Below are positions 8,914-17,036 of a DNA stretch of 64,000 nt, in pieces; position 1 is the first letter of the stretch, and each line of letters starts with the position of its first letter. The notes under the pieces were generated by a model, which was not told where the DNA came from, ran no database searches, and was given only the letters and a program-made list of their open reading frames with translations. The translations under genes and the position numbers were made by a program. Source of the stretch: Lunatimonas lonarensis (GTDB taxonomy: Bacteria; Bacteroidota; Bacteroidia; Cytophagales; Cyclobacteriaceae); NCBI RefSeq assembly GCF_000390185.1, contig NZ_AQHR01000085.1, forward strand, positions 248,001-312,000. Direction: 5' to 3'.

Positions 8914-9150
8914 TTATCGGCGCTCCCGACCTAGCGGTTCACCTAACTTACGCCATCGCTGCTTTGCCTTCCTATTTCTCAAATGAGAAAACGCAATTAA
9001 CGATAAGCTGACACCTAGTAACATCGAGCTAGTTGACGTGAGCGTCCATTCACCGGTAGCCTCTCCACCAACTAACGAATTCAGAACAATTCCGAACGAA
9101 CCTCCCGCACACGCGAGCAGTACAAATAAAACCATTCTATCTTTTTCCAT
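8914..9150 (-). CDS. Small two-span membrane protein
   Basis: 78 residues. Two hydrophobic stretches, about residues 6-26 and 42-58, are followed by a very basic C-terminal tail (RNRKAKQRWRKLGEPLGRERR region), so the tail is probably cytoplasmic. No family recognised. It is only 60 bp upstream of the methyltransferase start on the same strand; it may be a passenger of the restriction cassette or unrelated. Moderate confidence that it is real. Confidence 0.45.
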   Translation of the reverse strand: MEKDRMVLFVLLACAGGSFGIVLNSLVGGEATGEWTLTSTSSMLLGVSLSLIAFSHLRNRKAKQRWRKLGEPLGRERR

Positions 9151-9448
9151 TTTCCTTAAAGTTAAAGAACAACCTGGATTTCATACAACACCTGCCGGAA
9201 AAGAGACGTTCTGCCTGCACCTGCGCAAAGATAAATTCCCAAGCCTAACCTGTAGTCCCTGTTGCAAATTCGGCTGCTTCGGAACCGTTGTACCAAGTGC
9301 AGCACCTGATCGACTAAATGTGCTCTTGGTTCTTTTAGCCGAACTTGACCCTAACATTAAAGATAAAACCACTCCACTGAAAAAAAATTTCAGTGGATCA
9401 TTTTTTACCAAAGCGATTAACAATATTTCTTCAACCACTCCTAATTAC
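9151..9448. other. Intergenic region without a convincing gene
   Basis: Short open frames exist on both strands (9181-9438 minus, 9038-9544 plus), but neither has family resemblance, a signal or a clear start. The only clear structure is a hairpin at 9374-9396. Confidence 0.4.
9374..9396. terminator. Hairpin downstream of the DUF1593 gene
   Basis: Perfect 9-bp stem ccactgaaa/tttcagtgg with a 5-base A loop, followed on the + strand by atcatttttt and on the minus strand by a weaker T-rich stretch. It lies about 50 bp beyond the DUF1593 stop and probably ends that transcript. Confidence 0.55.
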
Positions 9449-10873
9449 TCACGGATTGGACAGCACAATCCTTCGATAAGACGTCAAGGATGGCAAACCG
9501 GTATCTTCTACTTCCAAGATAATATGCAGCTCCCTGCCTTTTAGATCGGGCATGGAAAACCGTATTTCGTCGGCATGGGGGGCAGGAAACTGAAGATCTC
9601 CGCCCGTACCACCCGCCTCGCGGTAAACCCACCAGTGATACCTCAGCGCGTCCCCGTCCGGATCGTAGCTTCCTTTGGCACTTAGCACCACCTCCGCCGC
9701 AACAGGTACCTTGGCCGTTGCCAAAGCTTTGCCCTCGTTTCCATTGAGCACCACCACGGGATTATGGTTGGCTCCCGTAAAATCATCGGCTATGTTCCAA
9801 TCCATACGGGCGGCAAAGTCGTGCTGGTAGGCTTTTCGGAAGCGCCATATGGTGGCCTGATTCGATGCCTCGATGCGGCCGTCGGGCAGGCGCACCTCGT
9901 CTTGGGTATGCACCGAGGAAGTCCAAATACTACCTGCCTCACCAAAGGACCTATACCGCTCGTATCTTCCTCCCCATCCCCCGTAGGTAGGGCTTTTGTA
10001 CCAAGCCAGTCCATTTTGGATCAACCCGATAAAGGAAGGGGTATCTCCCTCCATGATGTAGTCCGAGGGAAGGTAATTTTCCCCCAGCGGTCCATGCCCT
10101 TCCATCACATGTTCCCGCAACCAAGGATTGTCTACCAACTCAAAATAATACCCGGGCCCATTTTTATACCATCGGTCTCCGGATATCCCGGTCCAGGTAG
10201 CCTTGTAGTACTCACGCCAATTGTCCCCCGCACTGGCATCTACGATGTAAAAAATGTCGGGGAATTCCTGTCGGATCCAGGGGCCTGCAAAATCCTGGTC
10301 GGAAATCGCGTAGACACGGATTTTCTCCACAAAACGCTTCACTTCCTCCTCTGAGCGGGTTTGACGCACTTTCCAAAGGGCCTGAGCCAGGCAGTTGGCC
10401 CCACCCCAGACCGATACCCAAAGCGGTCGGGGATCTGATCTATCCACTGCGGCTATCAGCAAGTTGGATCCGGGGGAGTCTTTACCCTCTCCTACCCCAT
10501 CCATGCTGTACAGCGGCAGATGGGAACGCACCACACCGAGTAGTTCGGCTTCACTTGGATAGCCCGAAGAATGGATATCCAGGTTTTTTTTGACCTTCCC
10601 GTAGTCCCGAATCAACTGTTCGATCTTATCCTGACGGGTTAGGTTGCGAAGGTGGGTACTCGTGGTGGCTACGATGCCCTCTATGTCCATTTCGTTGGCA
10701 TACACCAACAACCGCACCAGAGACTGCTGGTCATCGGGCTCGTTGGTGATGTCCGTCAGTACAAACACCCGTTGTTTTGCGGGCTTTTCATATGCTAGCC
10801 GAGTCTGGGCCACAGTCCCACCAACCAAAAACATTAGGTTAATCAAGAAAGCAAATCGGTGAATCGTCGTCAT
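9449..10873 (-). CDS. DUF1593 nucleoside-hydrolase-like secreted protein
   Basis: 474 residues with a signal peptide ending near Ala-Gln 23. The N-terminal two thirds match DUF1593 (PF07632), related to inosine-uridine nucleoside hydrolases: RVFVLTDITNEPDDQQSLVR carries the Asp-rich motif, and WVSVWGGANCLAQAL is a family signature. The last 80-90 residues form an Ig-like domain (DPDGDALRYHWWVY motif). Family members occur in polysaccharide-using bacteria and are often annotated as cellulose-binding; the reaction is unknown. It sits 53 bp downstream of the SGNH hydrolase gene, probably in one operon. Confidence 0.85.
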   Translation of the reverse strand: MTTIHRFAFLINLMFLVGGTVAQTRLAYEKPAKQRVFVLTDITNEPDDQQSLVRLLVYANEMDIEGIVATTSTHLRNLTRQDKIEQLIRDYGKVKKNLDIHSSGYPSEAELLGVVRSHLPLYSMDGVGEGKDSPGSNLLIAAVDRSDPRPLWVSVWGGANCLAQALWKVRQTRSEEEVKRFVEKIRVYAISDQDFAGPWIRQEFPDIFYIVDASAGDNWREYYKATWTGISGDRWYKNGPGYYFELVDNPWLREHVMEGHGPLGENYLPSDYIMEGDTPSFIGLIQNGLAWYKSPTYGGWGGRYERYRSFGEAGSIWTSSVHTQDEVRLPDGRIEASNQATIWRFRKAYQHDFAARMDWNIADDFTGANHNPVVVLNGNEGKALATAKVPVAAEVVLSAKGSYDPDGDALRYHWWVYREAGGTGGDLQFPAPHADEIRFSMPDLKGRELHIILEVEDTGLPSLTSYRRIVLSNP

Positions 10874-10926
10874 AGGTAGATCGTTTGGTACAGTGTTTTT
10901 ATCGAGTCAGGCCGCCTTAACCTGAC

Positions 10927-12033
10927 CTAGTCGATTATATCTTCCAAAAGCTGTGCATATGCATCGGCATATTGCTGCATGCCCCAATCGGTGGGGTGGG
11001 TGCCGTCAACGGTCGCGTCCATGGAGAGACCAATATCTTCTTTTGAAAGGTAATAGATTTCCTCTACCCCTGCACCCAGCAATTGGGTATAAATATCCTG
11101 CGACCAACGGTTTACCTGCCTTACGGCCAACTCCCGCTCTCGGTCCGTGAACGCATCGGAATACCCTGCGTGTTCCACCAGCACGACAGGCGTGTCGGGG
11201 TGCACCTCTTTTAGACTTAGCACGGCAGTCTTTAGCCGGGCTTTTACATCCTCCTCAGTCCAATTGGCAGGAACCAAATTGGGGAGGCAATCAAGGATAT
11301 AGACAGATGCCGGAATCTGATGGATAAACTCCAGTACTTCCGGCTCTAGCCGGCCGTTTCCGGAAAATCCAAGATTAATGACCTCGCGGCCCAACAGTCT
11401 GCCCATGATAGCCGGCCAAGCCATACCCGGTCGGGATGCGCATGCGCCCTGCGCGATGGAGGTTCCATAAACCACAATGGGTAAGCTACCTACGCCTCTG
11501 GGAAGTACACTCAGATTGGAGGAAGCGGGGACTCCCAACTTCAATTGATCCACTCCATTGTAAAGTGGCAGATAAAGGCGATATCTCCGACCAGCCGATG
11601 GAGCAGGATTGACCTTAAAGGTATAGGAAACGGTGTCCCTAAACGAGTAATTTCCTCTTACCCATTGCCAGTTGCCATCTTCGGCCAAAACGTACAGATC
11701 CAATCCACTCACTCCGGTCGCCGACATGTGGGGCATTTCCAGGCGGCTGGACGTTGGGATCATCCGGGCGTGTATTTCAGAAGCATCGGTAGTGAAATGT
11801 ATCTCCAGCCCGGCCGAATGGCGGGAAAGATTCCACACGGCATCCCTTATTTTTCCTTCGGCTTCCGGAGGTAGGCGGTTATCGCCAATCCCGTCAAACC
11901 CTTGGGCATGGATACTGTGGGAAAAATCAAGAGGATCTATCCAACTAAGGTTCTGCTGGGACAGTGCAGGACTGGTTAAAAATGCAATAACCACCAAAAG
12001 GGCAAGGACGGCACTAGTATAGCTTGTCTTCAT
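10927..12033 (-). CDS. Secreted two-domain SGNH/GDSL hydrolase
   Basis: 368 residues with a signal peptide (cleavage near LTSPALSQ). The N-terminal part, about 30-175, is a beta-sandwich SGNH_N-type domain; the C-terminal part is the SGNH esterase with block I GTSIAQGA (nucleophilic Ser), block II GFSGNG, the block III region ILDCLPN and the closing DGTHPTDWG carrying Asp and His. This arrangement is common among secreted carbohydrate acyl-esterases of Bacteroidota. It probably precedes the DUF1593 gene in one transcript. The ester substrate is not known. Confidence 0.85.
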   Translation of the reverse strand: MKTSYTSAVLALLVVIAFLTSPALSQQNLSWIDPLDFSHSIHAQGFDGIGDNRLPPEAEGKIRDAVWNLSRHSAGLEIHFTTDASEIHARMIPTSSRLEMPHMSATGVSGLDLYVLAEDGNWQWVRGNYSFRDTVSYTFKVNPAPSAGRRYRLYLPLYNGVDQLKLGVPASSNLSVLPRGVGSLPIVVYGTSIAQGACASRPGMAWPAIMGRLLGREVINLGFSGNGRLEPEVLEFIHQIPASVYILDCLPNLVPANWTEEDVKARLKTAVLSLKEVHPDTPVVLVEHAGYSDAFTDRERELAVRQVNRWSQDIYTQLLGAGVEEIYYLSKEDIGLSMDATVDGTHPTDWGMQQYADAYAQLLEDIID

Positions 12034-12169
12034 AAGAAAAACATGATAAGATTAACAAGTTCGGTTATTTACAGGGAAATATCAAACCATCGACTCTATA
12101 CCTAACACTACGTCTAAAAAGTACCCTACAAGCTCAGAAGACGGTTGACTAGCTTATCAAAGGACGGGC

Positions 12170-13054
12170 TCAATCCGATTGGATTTCAAAAAAATTCCGC
12201 ATCAGCAACGCTTCTATCAAGGCAGTTTGTTTGGTCTGCCAATTGTTTGGATAGTTTTCCAAGGCGTTCTTGGCGTGCAATCGAGCCCTTTCGGAGTCGC
12301 CAACCTTGTCGTAAATTACAGCTGCTAAAAATTGATTAAAATAATAGTCGCCCAGCTGCAACGATTTTTCCATGTATTGCAAGGCGTTGTTTTCATTTTC
12401 AGCCAAAAGGTGAAAATCCTCCCAGCCTACAGATTTGGGGTCAGAAAAATCAAGATTATCAGGCAGCTCCAATTGGTGATAGGCCAACATCGTGGCCGAC
12501 AGCATTTCTAAAGAGCGTTTAGTTCTGGGGTACATCCTACTATTAAAATAGGTTCTAAAAAATAAGGGAACCTGTGTTTTTTGCCGTAGTCCCTTTTTCG
12601 CAGTCCGCAATAGTCTTTTCTCAATATTCCTACTACCATTAAAAAAACAGGTAATTTCCCCCTGCGGGTTTAAAAAGAAAAAGTTAGAGGACACAAAATA
12701 ATTCGACAAGACTGTTTCTTCGTTATTTTCCAGTACCACAAAGGTGCTGTCAATACCTAAATGCATAAGCTCACCAATCGATTGAGCTTTTAGCCCATTC
12801 TCATGACCATATGCCACATTAATGAACCGAGCGTTCATAAATTCACCGATCTCACGGTTTGTCCCCAGTCGTTGATAAGTCATCATAGAATACCCGCAGT
12901 GGGTAGTTCCGAACATAACAAACAAATGCTTGTCCTCTGAAGATGCCTTTTTAAGAGCGTCCTTTAGTGTTAGCGGTTCAAAATATACCCCTTGACCCTT
13001 TGCGCCAAGACACATAAGAATCAGGATAGCAGTTACAGAAAAAAATCTGCCCAT
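12170..13054 (-). CDS. Exported thioredoxin-fold protein with a single active-site Cys
   Basis: 294 residues with a signal peptide (about 1-20). Residues 30-150 look like a thioredoxin fold of the kind found in DUF255 and SoxW-like proteins: an FVMFGTTHCGYS segment occupies the active-site position. The usual CxxC is CGYS here (Cys53, Ser56), so a dithiol reaction is unlikely. The C-terminal 130 residues are helical and contain TPR-like pairs (for example EKSLQLGDYYFNQFLAAVIY, then ERARLHAKNALENYP). Possibly a chaperone-like or redox-sensing periplasmic protein. Confidence 0.65.
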   Translation of the reverse strand: MGRFFSVTAILILMCLGAKGQGVYFEPLTLKDALKKASSEDKHLFVMFGTTHCGYSMMTYQRLGTNREIGEFMNARFINVAYGHENGLKAQSIGELMHLGIDSTFVVLENNEETVLSNYFVSSNFFFLNPQGEITCFFNGSRNIEKRLLRTAKKGLRQKTQVPLFFRTYFNSRMYPRTKRSLEMLSATMLAYHQLELPDNLDFSDPKSVGWEDFHLLAENENNALQYMEKSLQLGDYYFNQFLAAVIYDKVGDSERARLHAKNALENYPNNWQTKQTALIEALLMRNFFEIQSD

Positions 13055-13112
13055 TCTCTATTCATTTTGGCAAAACAGAAGCCCGCTAGTAGCCCGGTTT
13101 CCCCATTCAATC

Positions 13113-14054
13113 CTAAAATTGCTCCAAAATTCGAATGCGCTTTTCGATCGGAGGATGGGTGGCAAACAGCCCTGTTATCATACTCATCATTCCGGAGGAA
13201 TTGTCCGGCCTATTCTCGATAAACATTTCCGCCACATCATCACTTTTAACGGTACTCACCCGGTAATTACCCGAAATTTTCCGCAATGCCGATGCCAATG
13301 CCCGGGGGTTTTTCGTCATTTCAGCGGCTCCGCTATCTGCCATATACTCGCGCTTACGGGAAATCGCAAAGCGAAACAGCATACTTAATAGAAACGCAAC
13401 AAAAGCGATGACCATCGCGATCAAAACTGCCTTGTTGTCCTTACTGTCCCTTCGTCTGTGTCCGCCATATAGCATGCTTCGAAACAGTAATTGGGCAACA
13501 AACGAAAAAATCCCGACAAAAATCACGCAGATAATGAGAAGCCTAACGTCCTTGTTTCGGATATGCATCAACTCATGGGCGATCACACCCTCCAGTTCCT
13601 CGTCGTTTAATTTCTCGATTATTCCGCGTGTAAGCGTTACCGTGTAGGTTTTTTCGTTGATGCCACTGGCAAAGGCATTAAGGGCAGGATCTTCGATAAT
13701 ATGGATTTTGGGCATCCGCATTCCCTTGCTCATACATAGGTTTTCCACAAGGTTGTACACCCGCATATTTTCCTTCCTCTCCAGGGGCCGGGATCCTGCC
13801 GCGCTGTTGATCATCTTGCTATGAAACAAAAAGGCCACCAAAAACCAAACAGCCACGGCAATCAGCACGCCGGGGATGGTTTGGATAAATAATTCGTCAA
13901 TGTCGTATATATACCCTGAATCCGGTGGAGGTGCCGTCAAATACAAAAACGTATAAACTGCCCCTAGAATTAGTATTGGAAAACCAAGAAGGAGGAGAAA
14001 TGAACGGGTATTGTTGCGCCGAATCTGGGTATGAATACCGATGTATGTTGACAT
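13113..14054 (-). CDS. M48 family membrane metalloprotease (HtpX-like)
   Basis: 313 residues. Two N-terminal membrane segments (about 18-40 and 55-75) are followed by the zinc-binding HELMH motif and then two more membrane segments before the downstream Glu-bearing REYMADSGAAEM motif. FASGINEKTYTVTLTRGII is typical of the family. HtpX-like proteases remove damaged membrane proteins. The gene starts 6 bp after the LemA gene, a common pairing. The C-terminus is standard (TGLFATHPPIEKRI). Confidence 0.9.
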   Translation of the reverse strand: MSTYIGIHTQIRRNNTRSFLLLLGFPILILGAVYTFLYLTAPPPDSGYIYDIDELFIQTIPGVLIAVAVWFLVAFLFHSKMINSAAGSRPLERKENMRVYNLVENLCMSKGMRMPKIHIIEDPALNAFASGINEKTYTVTLTRGIIEKLNDEELEGVIAHELMHIRNKDVRLLIICVIFVGIFSFVAQLLFRSMLYGGHRRRDSKDNKAVLIAMVIAFVAFLLSMLFRFAISRKREYMADSGAAEMTKNPRALASALRKISGNYRVSTVKSDDVAEMFIENRPDNSSGMMSMITGLFATHPPIEKRIRILEQF

Positions 14055-14060
14055 AAACCC

Positions 14061-14624
14061 TTAAAATTTGATCTCAGGTGCTTTATCCATGCGATCCCTC
14101 TCCGATCCACCTAGGTCGAACATAGGCTCGGTATGAAACCCAAACATCCCCGCAATCAAATTCGCCGGAAAACTCTGAACAGCCACATTGTATTCCTTTG
14201 TAGCCGAATTAAAAAACCTCCTTACCGCCGCCAGCTTGTTTTCCACATCTGAAATTTCGGACTGAAGCTGCATAAAATTGGTATTGGCCTTCAGATCGGG
14301 ATAGGCTTCCACTTGGATGCGCAATCCCTGAAGTGCCGTTCCGAGCTCCTGTTCCGCAGCGATTTTGCCTTCTATACTGCTGGCATTCATCGCCCGGGAT
14401 CGGGCTTCTGTCACTCGAGTAAGGACGCCGGCCTCGTGCTCCATGTAGCCTTTTACCGTACTTACCAACTGTGGGATCAGGTCGTGGCGTTGCTTCAACT
14501 GCACGTCAATATCCGCAAATGCATTTTCCCGGTTGTTCTTAAGGGCTACCAACCTGTTGTATAGCGAAATGACAAAAAGTGCCAACACAACGACGACGAT
14601 GATTACAATCCATGTAGTGCTCAT
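14061..14624 (-). CDS. LemA family protein
   Basis: 187 residues: one N-terminal membrane anchor (about 4-24) followed by a long alpha-helical domain. The family motifs YNRLVALKNNRENAFADIDV, LKQRHDLIPQLV and the later FFNSATKEYNVAVQSFP are all present. LemA proteins are exposed outside the inner membrane and occur beside HtpX-like proteases; their exact role is unknown. First gene of the lemA-htpX-like operon. Confidence 0.93.
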   Translation of the reverse strand: MSTTWIVIIVVVVLALFVISLYNRLVALKNNRENAFADIDVQLKQRHDLIPQLVSTVKGYMEHEAGVLTRVTEARSRAMNASSIEGKIAAEQELGTALQGLRIQVEAYPDLKANTNFMQLQSEISDVENKLAAVRRFFNSATKEYNVAVQSFPANLIAGMFGFHTEPMFDLGGSERDRMDKAPEIKF

Positions 14625-14714
14625 AGGGTTCGTTTTTTTAAACTAAATCTAAAATTAGACAATAATGGACACATACACCAATCTGTGGTGCATTTAAATT
14701 CAATGCTTTGTTTT

Positions 14715-14722
14715 TATATTTG
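14715..14722 (+). promoter_or_regulatory. Putative Bacteroidota -7 promoter element
   Basis: TATATTTG matches the TAnnTTTG consensus and lies 23 bp before the ATG at 14745. A TTT at 14693-14695, 19 bp upstream, occupies the place of the -33 TTG. Confidence 0.45.
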
Positions 14723-14744
14723 GAAAAACTATACGAAGCTATCC

Positions 14745-15140
14745 ATGAAAAAGTTTATCGGACCTGTAGTACTTGGGCTTGTGTTGATTTTGTCCATCGG
14801 AATATGGTGGCGATATTATTTTGTTTTTGCCGACGGAGTAAAGGCCGGTAACCTCAATTATTTCGAGAAAAAGGGGTTTCTATTCAAGACCTGGGAAGGC
14901 CGCCTCGTTCAGGACGGATTTCAGAGTCCCAACCCCGGAGCTCTGCAAAGCAATGAGTTTCGTTTTAGCGTCGTTCATGATTCGGTGGCCCTACTCTTGG
15001 AACGATCCAGTGGACAGTTTGTCGAACTTCGCTATAAGGAGTATCTCAATCCGCTCCCTTGGCGTGGAGCCAGTAAGTATGTCGTAACCGAGGTGTTGGA
15101 ACTAGGCGATTCAGAGCGAAGGACACTTCCGTTTCGCTAG
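14745..15140 (+). CDS. Conserved membrane-anchored protein of Bacteroidota
   Basis: 131 residues from the ATG at 14745; a longer reading from 14685 adds 20 residues that are not signal-like and would include the promoter element. One membrane segment (about 5-22) is followed by a small globular domain with GVKAGNLNYFEKKGFLFKTW and EGRLVQDGF. This set of motifs is conserved in Bacteroidota, where databases sometimes label it 6-phosphogluconate dehydrogenase without basis: there is no NADP-binding motif and the protein is far too short. Function unknown. Confidence 0.7.
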   Translation: MKKFIGPVVLGLVLILSIGIWWRYYFVFADGVKAGNLNYFEKKGFLFKTWEGRLVQDGFQSPNPGALQSNEFRFSVVHDSVALLLERSSGQFVELRYKEYLNPLPWRGASKYVVTEVLELGDSERRTLPFR

Positions 15141-15515
15141 ATTAAAATCAGAAAACAACCAGTTTGCCCTGTCAACGCAGCCGGGTATTTACAGAGTATC
15201 CTTGGTTCGGGAAAACCTATTGACCCGCCTTTAAAAAGAACCAGACTGTTTTTTTTTATGTCTTCGTGAAAAAACCAAAATTTTCTCCGATACGAAAAAA
15301 TCGGTTTGGGGCCTGCTTTCCAAGTTTCAACCAAGGAAGCAGAGCATATCCTTTATAGCCATAAAGCCAATTTTTTTCGAAACAAAATAATTTTTTCGCT
15401 GTTCTTCTTGCGAATATAGTTGCAAACAAGCGGATTTAATCAGAGGAAGATAGTTCTCTATCTCTTGTAGAAAGAGTGTTGGCGATTAGGAAGGTAGTCG
15501 GGTGATCCAATGTAA

Positions 15516-15854
15516 GCTTATTGTACGTATATAGACAATGAAAAGTCTGGGGCGCATAAAGTTGAGCAGCCAAAGGCGGACAAGCGTAAAATTGCCGTCA
15601 TACAGGCTGTTGGAAATCTGACGTACGAAGTTGATCTTAAATGTAGGGATTTCCCGTCCGAAGAGAATCTTCCTGCCTTGTATTACGAAAACCCACAGCG
15701 AGTTGTGACCACGGAAAAACTGGTATGGATAAATGAAATCGAGCCTGCATACCGGTCAGGCAGGCATGAGGATCACGTCAAATACTGGCATGCCCCGATA
15801 GCTATCGGGGAATATATGCGAGATTCCATCCCGATAAACCGGGACAAGTTGTGA
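15516..15854 (+). pseudogene. Decayed open frame without start codon
   Basis: 112 codons are open from just after TAA 15513-15515 to TGA 15852-15854, but there is no ATG, GTG or TTG near the left end. The translation (EKSGAHKVEQPKADKRK, then AVGNLTYEVDLKCRDFPSEE) has normal amino-acid composition in its first two thirds, suggesting a relic of a real gene. The last third runs through the repeat copy. No family is recognised. Confidence 0.35.
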
Positions 15855-15866
15855 CCGCTGAAAAAC
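15701..15866 (+). repeat. Imperfect 20-bp direct repeats bracketing the repeat copy
   Basis: agttgtgaccacggaaaaac at 15701-15720 and agttgtgaccgctgaaaaac at 15847-15866 agree at 18 of 20 positions, 146 bp apart. The palindromic repeat copy lies between them. They may reflect a duplication made when the element was inserted. Confidence 0.5.
15733..15822 (+). repeat. Dispersed palindrome-containing repeat, copy A
   Basis: Begins atgaaatcgagcctgcat and continues with a ccggtcaggcaggcatga block; then, about 23 bp later, the perfect 18-bp palindrome ccccgatagctatcgggg (15793-15810). The first 37 bases match copy B (52696-52732, opposite strand) at 36 positions, and the rest aligns with a few gaps. 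Confidence 0.75.
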
Positions 15867-15970
15867 AATTATTGACCCATGAAAAGAATGGGACAGATCA
15901 TAATAAAAATTCTATTGCTTTGGGATAATGAATAATAGACTAGTTAATTAACAAATAACAAAATACAATT

Positions 15971-16471
15971 ATGAAAGACGTTCAATCTGGTAGAATCGAT
16001 TCTTACAGAAGAGATTTTCTACGAAAAACGGGTGCAATAGGTATAATGAGCACATTTGGAATTGGCTTTTTTACGGGTTGTGCGGAGGATACAGATCCCA
16101 CGGGTCGCAACCCTACTACGACCCCACCTACTAGTGGAACCAATGGGATAACCGTTGCCAACAACGTGGTAACCGTTGATTTGGCGGTAGCCACGGCATT
16201 GGCGGAAGCTGGCGGATGGACGTTAATCCCACAAGCTAGGGTATTGTTGGTAAATACAGGCTCTAACAACATAAATGCATTGACATCGGTCTGTACGCAC
16301 AGTGGATGTGATAGAAATTGGACATTTTCAAACAACCGGTTTACGTGTACCTGTCATAATTCAAGATTCAACACCGATGGATCATTGGTAAATGGGCCGG
16401 CTGCAAGTCCGCTAAGGACGTACACGGTAACACGTAATGGTAACATCGTAACCGTAAATTTGTCATCATGA
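15971..16471 (+). CDS. Tat-exported Rieske [2Fe-2S] protein
   Basis: 166 residues. The N-terminus YRRDFLRKTG is a twin-arginine motif and FFTGC (Cys37) a possible lipobox. A low-complexity Thr/Pro linker (45-58) precedes a Rieske domain: CTHSGC (Cys108, His110, with Cys113 for the disulphide) and CTCHNSRF (Cys126, His129, with Cys128). The Asn in the second motif replaces the usual Gly of CPCHGS. The length fits a small stand-alone electron carrier rather than a bc1 subunit. It overlaps the YceI gene by ATGA, so the two are translated together. Confidence 0.93.
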   Translation: MKDVQSGRIDSYRRDFLRKTGAIGIMSTFGIGFFTGCAEDTDPTGRNPTTTPPTSGTNGITVANNVVTVDLAVATALAEAGGWTLIPQARVLLVNTGSNNINALTSVCTHSGCDRNWTFSNNRFTCTCHNSRFNTDGSLVNGPAASPLRTYTVTRNGNIVTVNLSS

Positions 16472-17025
16472 GTAGGGAGAGACGCCGGATCGGCCTTCAA
16501 TTAGTCGCCTTGCTGATGCTGATTTGTTCTGAGGCGTATTGCCAAGCCTACAAATCAGAAAAGGGACAAATTGAATTCATTTCCGAAGCCCCGCTCAATT
16601 CGTTTACTGGAAAGTCGTCGTCCCTGAAGGGATTGATGGATTTTGATAAAAATCTTCTGGATTTCTACCTGGATCTGAACACCCTAAAAACAGGAATAGG
16701 ACTCCGAGATCGGCATATGCGGGAAAATTACCTGGAGACTGACAAGTTTCCTTTTGCCGAGTTTACCGGAAAACTCGAAACCCTTCCCACCCTCGAAGAA
16801 GGAAAACAAATCGAGGTAATGGCCATTGGAAAGTTTAAGATCCACGGGGTGGAGAAGGATTTAAAAGTGCCGGGTATTTTGACCAAAAAAAACAAGCAGC
16901 TAAATCTTCAAGCAAACTTCAGTATTTTACTGGGTGATTTCGACATAGCTGTTCCTAAAGTCGTATTTTACGAGCTTGCAGAGGAACAGCTCGTGCGGAT
17001 CAACGCCGATTTCGCAATGCCCTAA
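16468..17025 (+). CDS. YceI-like exported lipid-binding protein
   Basis: 185 residues with a signal peptide (cleavage near AYCQA). The lipocalin-like YceI fold is indicated by GQIEFISEAPLNSFTGKS, then LDLNTLKTGIGLRDRHMREN, YLETDKFPFAEFTGKL, and KFKIHGVEKDLKVPG. YceI proteins bind isoprenoid chains such as quinones. Start ATG overlaps the Rieske stop, and the next gene begins 11 bp after its own stop, giving a three-gene operon. Confidence 0.92.
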   Translation: MSRERRRIGLQLVALLMLICSEAYCQAYKSEKGQIEFISEAPLNSFTGKSSSLKGLMDFDKNLLDFYLDLNTLKTGIGLRDRHMRENYLETDKFPFAEFTGKLETLPTLEEGKQIEVMAIGKFKIHGVEKDLKVPGILTKKNKQLNLQANFSILLGDFDIAVPKVVFYELAEEQLVRINADFAMP

Positions 17026-17036
17026 ACCCATTTACT

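Larger units (their letters stand above)
15141..15970. other. 830-bp region without an intact gene
   Basis: No intact coding frame was found. The first 370 bp are AT-rich with poly-A and poly-T runs. The second half contains an open frame without a start (15516-15854), a palindrome-bearing repeat copy (15733-15822) and imperfect 20-bp direct repeats around it (15701-15720 and 15847-15866). The last 100 bp should hold the promoter of the Rieske operon. Confidence 0.6.

Noticed and set aside
9038-9544. Open frames on both strands around 9.0-9.5 kb
   Set aside because: Low-complexity or Ser/Lys-rich translations without recognised domains; the plus-strand one runs into the DUF1593 gene.
15137-15334. 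65-codon minus-strand frame in the 15 kb gap
   Set aside because: No start context, no family, and the surrounding DNA is decayed.
15793-15810. Reading the 18-bp palindrome as a transcription terminator
   Set aside because: It lacks a T tract, recurs in altered form at 52.65 kb and belongs to a repeat.
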